Under the pieces are notes generated by a model, which did not search any database, was not told the DNA's origin, and saw only the letters and a program-made list of their open reading frames with translations. Of a stretch of DNA of 13,152 nt, positions 7,844 through 13,152 are shown in pieces. A program made the translations under genes and the position numbers. Each line of letters begins with the position of its first letter. The first letter of the stretch is position 1. The stretch comes from CAZSRX01 sp964609675 [NCBI: uncultured Bacteroidota bacterium]. Lineage in GTDB: Bacteria > CLD3 > SB21. The DNA lies in contig CAZSRX010000053.1 in the NCBI GenBank assembly GCA_964609675.1, forward strand, positions 1 through 13,152, written 5' to 3'.

Positions 7844-9058
7844 TTACATAAGCACTCTGAATTTAAGCCCGTATTTCAGGCCCGGGAAGCGCTCGAAATA
7901 CTGGCTGTAATTAGCGAAGAACCCGAACTTGACGTAGCTGTCCTCCTGGAATCCGAACTGCTTAAAACCCATCACGCGCAGCGCGATGCCGAGTTCGGTG
8001 CCGATGCCGTGCTGGCCGGTATAGACTTTTCCGGATTCCGCGGGAATGGAGCCGGCGAACGCGTCTTCTTCGGACTTGTAACTGACGCCCGTAAACAGCG
8101 CGGCCCGCGTGACAACGCCCCGCCGCCCGCCTTTGTCCACTGCGCCCGCGGACAGCGCGTCGCCGATAAACTTGTAAAACACCACGCGCACTTCGTAATC
8201 CTTCGGCATATAAACTTTTGATAATTTCTGCGTACGGGACTCAAAAAATATTTCTGCGTCGTAATTCATGTGTTCCCATTCCTCATACGGCTTCAGCTGG
8301 TAATACGCCGCGGAGATGTTCGGAATGTACCGCGCCTGCACCCAGCGCAGGTACCGGAAGCCGAGATTGAAATACCGGAAAATCGAAGTCCCGAACTGCA
8401 CCATATCCGGCGCGTACTTCGCCGACTTGATGATGGAATTCACGCTCGCCGTTGTGGCCGCCGCATCCGGAGCATCCGCGTATTTCGCCATCATGGTTTG
8501 CGTCAGCGGCGAGCCAGCTTTGAATTTGCTCAGCCCCATGCCGACGAATGTTTTCACGGACGGAATGTACGTCTTGGTGTAATACGTCACCGGCGAGCCG
8601 GTAGCCATGGTCGCGTCGGCCTGCACGGTCAGCAGTTTCAGGTCAATGTTCGCGCCGATGGTAAACGCCTTATAATAACCGGCGGACTCGTTTTTGTCTT
8701 TCCTGAAAAAATTGCTGAAGTCGGTTGTGTACGCGAGAAAATACGGCCCCACGTATTCCCAGCCCAGCGCCAGGCCGAACATCATCGGCGTGACAACCTT
8801 GCCGTTCTTGTCCTTCGCCCAGTTGAAATCGTACGAGCCGCCGTAGAAATGACCGTTGAATTCCCAGGGCTTCGTGTCCGGATGATACGTTCGCATCAGA
8901 CTCTGCCAGCGGTCATAACTGGTACGCATCACCGAAAGCCGGTTGGAGAAAAATAACGAATTAATATAATTGGCGGAATAATCGGTTTGACTGTGTACGG
9001 AAGCTCCGATTAGATAAAATCCCAGAATAAGAAATAAAATATCGTATGCCTTTTTCAT
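7844..9058 (-). CDS. Exported protein, probable outer-membrane beta-barrel, unknown family
   Basis: The 404-residue product has a clear signal peptide (residues 1-23, cleavage VHS-Q). The rest is rich in Tyr, Phe and Gly with many amphipathic strand-like stretches, for example MMFGLALGWEYVGPYFLAY at 92-110 and a closing stretch at about 376-404 ending GLKYGLKFRVLM. This suggests an outer-membrane barrel, although the last residue is Met rather than the usual Phe. Residues 185-213, rich in Ala and Ser, would fit a loop. I do not recognise the family. The gene overlaps the upstream half-receiver gene by four bases (ATGA) and has AGGAGG 6 bases before its ATG, so translation is probably coupled. 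It looks more GC-rich than the flanking secreted-protein genes, which is why long antisense open frames lie over it. The downstream propeller may be its periplasmic partner. Confidence 0.75.
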   Translation of the reverse strand: MKKAYDILFLILGFYLIGASVHSQTDYSANYINSLFFSNRLSVMRTSYDRWQSLMRTYHPDTKPWEFNGHFYGGSYDFNWAKDKNGKVVTPMMFGLALGWEYVGPYFLAYTTDFSNFFRKDKNESAGYYKAFTIGANIDLKLLTVQADATMATGSPVTYYTKTYIPSVKTFVGMGLSKFKAGSPLTQTMMAKYADAPDAAATTASVNSIIKSAKYAPDMVQFGTSIFRYFNLGFRYLRWVQARYIPNISAAYYQLKPYEEWEHMNYDAEIFFESRTQKLSKVYMPKDYEVRVVFYKFIGDALSAGAVDKGGRRGVVTRAALFTGVSYKSEEDAFAGSIPAESGKVYTGQHGIGTELGIALRVMGFKQFGFQEDSYVKFGFFANYSQYFERFPGLKYGLKFRVLM

Positions 9059-9276
9059 ACTTTTCCTCCTGCGCTGTCTGTTAAATGAAACGCTTCCGGC
9101 AGTCCCTTTTTTTTGGCGTTCAGCAGGACATAGTCGATCTCAAGGTTGTTGATAAGTTTCTGCGCCGTTTCCCAGTTCGTCGCCGTAATGACTTCGCATC
9201 CCTCACGCGCAAATAATTTCCGTATCGCTGATAGTTCTTCTATGTCTTGATTAAAAATAAGTATTCGTTTTCCCAA
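9055..9276 (-). CDS. Degenerate half receiver (REC) domain protein
   Basis: The 73-residue product matches the first half of a response-regulator receiver domain: strand 1 (KRILIF), helix 1 with LFAREGCEVITATN, and strand 3 (IDYVLLN). The acidic pocket pair after strand 1 is replaced by Asn9-Gln10, and the phosphoacceptor Asp is Asn53. The second half of the fold (Thr/Ser and Lys switch residues) is absent; normal receivers are about 120 residues. It therefore cannot be phosphorylated in the usual way. The start is TTG, with AGGA (9285-9282) 5 bases upstream and an in-frame stop at the second-last codon of the leader, so no longer form exists. Its last codons contain the ribosome binding site of the barrel gene. 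It may be a vestige, a small binding partner, or a coupling leader ORF. Confidence 0.6.
   Translation of the reverse strand: MGKRILIFNQDIEELSAIRKLFAREGCEVITATNWETAQKLINNLEIDYVLLNAKKKGLPEAFHLTDSAGGKV
9065..9070 (-). promoter_or_regulatory. Ribosome binding site AGGAGG of the barrel gene, inside the half-receiver gene
   Basis: AGGAGG lies 6 bases before the ATG at 9058-9056 and encodes part of the Gly-Gly-Lys end of the 73-residue protein. Together with the ATGA overlap it indicates translational coupling and fixes the barrel start. Confidence 0.8.
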
Positions 9277-9310
9277 AATTGTCCTGCTGAATTTTTAATG
9301 CATTGAAAAT

Positions 9311-9326
9311 CGCAAATACTGTGCCC
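9311..9326 (-). promoter_or_regulatory. Sigma-54 (-24/-12) promoter of the receiver-barrel-propeller operon
   Basis: On the minus strand GGGCAC, five spacer bases and TTGCG match the TGGCAC-N5-TTGCW consensus, with the invariant GG (9325-9324) and GC (9313-9312) at the correct 10-base spacing. Predicted +1 is near 9300, leaving a leader of about 24 bases with a well-placed AGGA before the TTG start at 9276. No sigma-70 boxes of similar quality lie between here and the gene. Sigma-54 promoters need an ATP-driven enhancer-binding protein, which is not encoded in the window. Confidence 0.6.
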
Positions 9327-9351
9327 GGTTTAATGAAGAAGATATACACAT

Positions 9352-9387
9352 AAAAAACAAGCGGTTACATTGGGTATTATGCAACCG
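9352..9387 (-). terminator. Hairpin with T6 upstream of the operon promoter
   Basis: Arms 9362-9370 and 9379-9387 (9 bp, 8-base loop) have one A/C mismatch on the plus strand that becomes G-U in minus-strand RNA. Four bases later the minus strand reads TTTTTT. It would stop read-through from the 1180-residue gene before the sigma-54 promoter. Alternatively the dyad is a protein-binding site at about -62 to -87. Confidence 0.5.
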
Positions 9388-9398
9388 ATGAAAATTTG

Positions 9399-9414
9399 GT
9401 CGCTTTTATGCGAC
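9399..9414. promoter_or_regulatory. Palindrome GTCGC-N6-GCGAC, candidate enhancer site
   Basis: A perfect 5-bp dyad with 6-base spacing lies 99-114 bases upstream of the predicted sigma-54 start, the usual range for enhancer-binding protein sites. A further GCGAC half-site is at 9444-9448. The binding protein is unknown; the role is inferred from position and symmetry only. Confidence 0.35.
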
Positions 9415-9556
9415 GATATCTTAAGAAGAATCGACTGATATTTGCGACGGGTCTGATGAAAATTTCCATTTTTAAATGTTAAGCCATAATACATTTGAGA
9501 TTTTCTTTTTATGAATGCATCGGATATTCACACATAAAACGATTCCTGATATTTTT

Positions 9557-9585
9557 AACGGGCGCATGGTATCCATACGCCCGTT
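9557..9585 (-). terminator. Hairpin directly after the 1180-residue gene
   Basis: AACGGGCG-rich arms 9557-9569 and 9573-9585 pair over 13 positions around a 3-base loop, with one C/A mismatch on the plus strand that is U-G in minus-strand RNA. It begins 10 bases after the stop codon. No U-tract follows on the minus strand (AAAAAT instead), so it may be a Rho-dependent 3' end, an RNA-stabilising hairpin, or a non-canonical terminator. Confidence 0.55.
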
Positions 9586-9595
9586 GAAAATAATG

Positions 9596-12500
9596 TTATT
9601 TGAGCAAAATTAGTTTTCGGGACTGTGAAAAGGTTTTAAATGTTTTATCATACGGAACGGCGGTCATCCTGCAAATATAGATTCCGGTTGAAACAGCCTG
9701 ATGCCGATGATTGGTTCCATTCCAGCGAATGATATGATATCCTGCAGGCATATCCTGTTCTATCAATGTACAGACCTGCTGACCTAAGGCATTATAAATT
9801 TTAATCGTCACATGCGCCGGGGCGGGCAGCGCATATTTCAAGGCCGTTGAAGGATTGAAGGGGTTTGGAAAATTCTGTCCGAGATAAAACCGTTGAGGAA
9901 GTACGGAAAGACCCAGATCGTTTTCTTTGATAAACGGCGTTTTTCCCGCAATCAACCGGAAACGACGCACCGTTTCTTTCAATCCGACAGGTATGGCATA
10001 ATCGGTTTTATCTTTGATGGCGACCGACATTTGAAGGTCTTTATCGAGAAGAACCGCATCCCACTCCGGAGGTAATGGCTTCAGGGATTCGAACTCCAGC
10101 CGCAATTCACGGGATTGACTTCGCGCTGAAACCTCGAAATCCCAAACCTGTCCTTCTTCATTATCTTTGCGAATATCGGCCCCGTATTCATCAGGATTCA
10201 AACTCCATTCCGGATGCGGAATAGAGAGTTTGACATAATCCCCCGGATGTTTCGGCGCGTCGATCATATCCATGGGATCCCAGCCGTCATCCGCCTGCCC
10301 GGATACGCCGATGTAATTATAGTTATCCGCTACAGTACCCGAAGAGGCCTTTATTTGCAACATCCAACGGACATTTGTCGGCAAAGCCATAAAAGGTTTT
10401 GCCATCAATGACGGGGCCTGAATCGGCGGAATGCCAATATTCACCGGATTGGCGCTGGTTGATTTAACAAAGTAACCTTTCCATGGTTCCAGAACCGAAG
10501 CGGGTATATAAGTAATCTTTCCGCTGCCATCGTCATCGTAGGTATACGGGGTTTGAATTTGAGTAGTTTTGGACACCGAATCCCAGGGAACATTAAAATT
10601 GAAAGGATTGCCAATCATATTCCATCCGTTTTGCATGGCAATCGAAAACGGTCCGGAAGTGGATACTGTTTTACCCGGTCCCGTCCGCAAGGCTATTCCT
10701 TTGGTTGTAATGAACCAGTATCCCCGGCCGGGAGCAAAATTTTCAAACCGGTCATCGTAATGTTCGATATAACCCACCGTCGTCCCCTGCCAGCGGAACA
10801 AACGCCACACATTGATATCGGCCGGCCCAAAATTGGATAGGACAGAATCGGCGTCGCCCTGCGTCACGTCAATCGGCAGAGAAATCATACGGTAATGCTC
10901 AACCTGATTACCGGCCGGCTGCACGGTCGTTTTCGCCAGTCCGCTGCTTAAATTCACAAACACCGTGTACGGATTCTGTTGCGGATTGACGGACGGCGCG
11001 GTTTTTATTTCGATACCATCTCCGATGGCGACATAATAGGATACGCCTTTGTTGGTTACATACAGCGACGGTATGGACGCCGCCCAACTGCCGCCACCCA
11101 CCGGCGACATGGAAACGGAATCATAATTGATACTGCCTCCGGTTTTAAAATACAACTTAGCCCATAGAATTGGCGCAGAAGGCGTAATAACAATAGGTAC
11201 CGCTGACCCAGGATTTCCCGTCGGATTCACTGATCCGGGATTCAGCCCGACAGCTAATTCCGCTCCGGTTCCCTGAACATTCACAACGGCATCATTGGTA
11301 TTGCTTTTTACGGTTAAATTACCCGAATAGACGGTACCCGTTAAAGGCGCGAACTCGACTATCACATCCTGAGACGCGGAAGGAACTAAAGTAAACGAAG
11401 TGGACGATAGAATTCTAAACACATTGGCATTGGAAGATAAAATATTATTCACAATCAGATTGGCATTGCCGGTATTGGTAAGGGTAAATGCCAGCGTATC
11501 TTTCTGCCCGACTTTGAGCGTTCCGAAATTCAGCAATGAGGTACTTAAAAAGATATTAGGCGTTGGCCCTGCCACACCGGTTCCGCGGATGACACGGGTT
11601 ACCGTCGGCGTATTGGTGGCGTCGCTTTGTATGGTTAACGTGCTGGCATAGGATGTAATTACCGTCGGGCGGAATTGGACGACAACAAAACGGGTCGAAT
11701 CGGCGGCGATGACCAGCGGATTGGTTACGCCGGGCGGATTCAGCACCGTAAAGGCGGCATGGCCCACCGTTGCGGAGGTTACCGATAAAGTCGAATTGCC
11801 TGTATTTCCAATCGTAATCAATCGTGTTTGCGTGGAATCTTTTGTTACCAGGCCAAAATCCACCGTATCGGGGCTGACAACAATCGTTCGCGCCGGAGGC
11901 CCGGTAGTACCTTCTCCCGACATGTTTAATGTATAGGTCGGATTATTATCCGAAGTATTCGTAATCGTCAACACGCCGCGGTACTGGATATAGCCTGTTG
12001 GCGTAAATTTAATCTGAACCATACGTGGACTTCCGATGTTCACCGGTACCGGGAAAGTGGTTGGACTCACCACCGTAAAGGCGGAATGATTAGAGGCAAT
12101 ATTTGTGATGTTAAAAGCCGTAGTTCCGGTATTGGACACATGGAATGTCATCACGGAATCCCTTCCAACCTGAACCCCTTTATACGCCAACGAATCAATG
12201 GAAACCGTAATCGTCGGATAAGGATTGATGACCGCATTGGCTGTCAAAGCAACGGTTTGCGTTGCATCATTATTGTTCACGGTCAGAGTGGCGTTTTTGG
12301 CGCCTTCCGAGGTGGGTTTCAACCAGACGGTAACCACAATACTATCATTACTGCCCGGATTAATTCTATCCGCGGAGGTTCGGCAGCCGTATCCCAACCC
12401 TGAAGGCGAAATAGAAATACCGGTGATTTTCAGTGTATCATCGCCGTTATTACGGATAGAAAAGTTCTGCGCCACACTATCATTAACCGCTACGGTACCA

Positions 12501-13152
12501 AAATTGATTGCGGTACGCGATAGCACGATTACCGGTTTGATGCGAATTCGGAATGTATCGGTTAATGCGGCGCCCCATTCACCGCGATCATTGCGGAATC
12601 GGGCATAAACGGTGTGCAAGCCGAGTCCGAGTCCGGTAGAGGCAACCGAAATATTCTCCTGCACATTGGCAGTCGTACTGCCGAAGGTACCGCCAAACGG
12701 GATACCGGTACCGGGCGTGACAGGATTATTAAAATAATATTCGCCACCGGCTATCACCGGCGGCGCCATGCCCGCGTCCACCATCACAGGAATGCTCCGA
12801 TAAGCGGACCAAATCCCCCTGGAATCCCGGAATCGGACCAATAACGTATCCGACACATTCGATCCGGCAACGCCGGAAAGAACATAATTCATCAAAGAAA
12901 CTTCCGAAGAGTCCAGATTTTCAAAATTATAAACCGAATTCCGGTCTCGCGCCCAGAAGTATTCACCGCATACGATTTTACCTGTGGTTCCATCTTCCTG
13001 CGATATGACCACTTTACGGCTCTTCACCGGTCCCCAAATACCATTATTTGAGGCAAATTGAACATACAGCGTATACGTTCCGGGCGTTGTGGGCAAGCCG
13101 TCGGAGGAAGTCAGATTCCATACCAGCGATGTATCCATGGTCGCCGGTAAAT
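9596..13152 (-). CDS. Giant secreted protein with ASH/choice-of-anchor D repeats and sorting domain (5' end outside window)
   Basis: The frame stays open to the right edge, so the N-terminus and signal peptide are missing; the Met at 13138-13136 is internal. Counting from that Met (1180 residues): the end of one and two full copies of a module with a LHTVYARFRNDRGEW-type motif cover about 21-200. Four ASH (ASPM-SPD-2-Hydin)/choice-of-anchor D domains follow at about 204-303, 308-411, 418-521 and 527-627, with motifs such as INFGTVAV, VDFGLV and LNFGTLKV and a closing GTG or GEG. An Ig-like part (about 628-735), a domain with MISLP and GWNMIGNPF motifs (742-905), a linker, and the NFPNPFNP-type C-terminal sorting/FlgD-like domain (1079-1180, motif at 1089-1096) complete it. 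It is presumably a surface or secreted structural protein exported like the 1108-residue protein. No enzyme domain is visible. Confidence 0.9.
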   Translation of the reverse strand, partial: LPATMDTSLVWNLTSSDGLPTTPGTYTLYVQFASNNGIWGPVKSRKVVISQEDGTTGKIVCGEYFWARDRNSVYNFENLDSSEVSLMNYVLSGVAGSNVSDTLLVRFRDSRGIWSAYRSIPVMVDAGMAPPVIAGGEYYFNNPVTPGTGIPFGGTFGSTTANVQENISVASTGLGLGLHTVYARFRNDRGEWGAALTDTFRIRIKPVIVLSRTAINFGTVAVNDSVAQNFSIRNNGDDTLKITGISISPSGLGYGCRTSADRINPGSNDSIVVTVWLKPTSEGAKNATLTVNNNDATQTVALTANAVINPYPTITVSIDSLAYKGVQVGRDSVMTFHVSNTGTTAFNITNIASNHSAFTVVSPTTFPVPVNIGSPRMVQIKFTPTGYIQYRGVLTITNTSDNNPTYTLNMSGEGTTGPPARTIVVSPDTVDFGLVTKDSTQTRLITIGNTGNSTLSVTSATVGHAAFTVLNPPGVTNPLVIAADSTRFVVVQFRPTVITSYASTLTIQSDATNTPTVTRVIRGTGVAGPTPNIFLSTSLLNFGTLKVGQKDTLAFTLTNTGNANLIVNNILSSNANVFRILSSTSFTLVPSASQDVIVEFAPLTGTVYSGNLTVKSNTNDAVVNVQGTGAELAVGLNPGSVNPTGNPGSAVPIVITPSAPILWAKLYFKTGGSINYDSVSMSPVGGGSWAASIPSLYVTNKGVSYYVAIGDGIEIKTAPSVNPQQNPYTVFVNLSSGLAKTTVQPAGNQVEHYRMISLPIDVTQGDADSVLSNFGPADINVWRLFRWQGTTVGYIEHYDDRFENFAPGRGYWFITTKGIALRTGPGKTVSTSGPFSIAMQNGWNMIGNPFNFNVPWDSVSKTTQIQTPYTYDDDGSGKITYIPASVLEPWKGYFVKSTSANPVNIGIPPIQAPSLMAKPFMALPTNVRWMLQIKASSGTVADNYNYIGVSGQADDGWDPMDMIDAPKHPGDYVKLSIPHPEWSLNPDEYGADIRKDNEEGQVWDFEVSARSQSRELRLEFESLKPLPPEWDAVLLDKDLQMSVAIKDKTDYAIPVGLKETVRRFRLIAGKTPFIKENDLGLSVLPQRFYLGQNFPNPFNPSTALKYALPAPAHVTIKIYNALGQQVCTLIEQDMPAGYHIIRWNGTNHRHQAVSTGIYICRMTAVPYDKTFKTFSQSRKLILLK

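Noticed and set aside
7057-7851. 264-codon plus-strand open frame over the propeller gene
   Set aside because: Antisense shadow of regular propeller repeats; it has no family features and no ribosome site.
8270-8956. 228-codon plus-strand open frame over the barrel gene
   Set aside because: It is antisense to a gene with a clear signal peptide and ribosome site. The Arg/His-rich composition is typical of an antisense shadow in GC-richer DNA.
10085-10097. tRNA T-loop-like word (GGATTCGAAC)
   Set aside because: It lies inside the coding region of the 1180-residue protein, and no acceptor, D or anticodon arms accompany it.

Overview
The window reads as chromosomal DNA from a free-living, diderm bacterium of the Fibrobacteres-Chlorobi-Bacteroidetes (FCB) side of the tree, most likely one of its less-studied phyla (Calditrichota, KSB1 or Ignavibacteria-like). 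The basis is two very large secreted proteins that end in the NFPNPFNP-type C-terminal sorting/FlgD-like domain, their choice-of-anchor J, choice-of-anchor D and Fn3-like modules, a lipoprotein with a standard lipobox, AGGAGG-type ribosome binding sites, and a promoter with a consensus TATAAT box, which is unlike the usual Bacteroidota promoter. The phylum is inference; no marker gene is present.

All six credible genes lie on the minus strand, so transcription runs from high to low coordinates. From the right edge: (1) 9596-13152, the 3' part of a giant secreted protein with four ASH/choice-of-anchor D domains and a C-terminal sorting domain, running off the window; (2) a 319-base intergenic region holding a U-tract-less hairpin, a GTCGC-N6-GCGAC palindrome, a hairpin followed by six T, and a good sigma-54 (-24/-12) promoter match; (3) a tight three-gene operon, 9276 to 5395: a 73-residue half receiver domain that has lost its phosphoacceptor Asp, a 404-residue exported protein that is probably an outer-membrane beta-barrel (4-base ATGA overlap), and an 807-residue exported PQQ-like beta-propeller (25-base gap); (4) an imperfect palindromic repeat of a style common in environmental genomes, right behind the operon; (5) a 311-residue lipoprotein whose reading frame runs through its own transcription terminator; (6) a sigma-70 promoter with a roughly 175-base leader and a 1108-residue secreted modular adhesin-like protein, closed by a textbook terminator at 481-520; (7) 1-480, with no recognisable gene.

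Functionally this is a cell-envelope and secretion neighbourhood. The two giant proteins look like cargo of a type IX-like secretion route. The central operon pairs a putative outer-membrane barrel with a long propeller and would be switched on through sigma-54 and an enhancer-binding protein encoded elsewhere. That operon, with a dead half-receiver as its first gene, is the most unusual part of the window. No mobile element, CRISPR array, tRNA or rRNA was seen.
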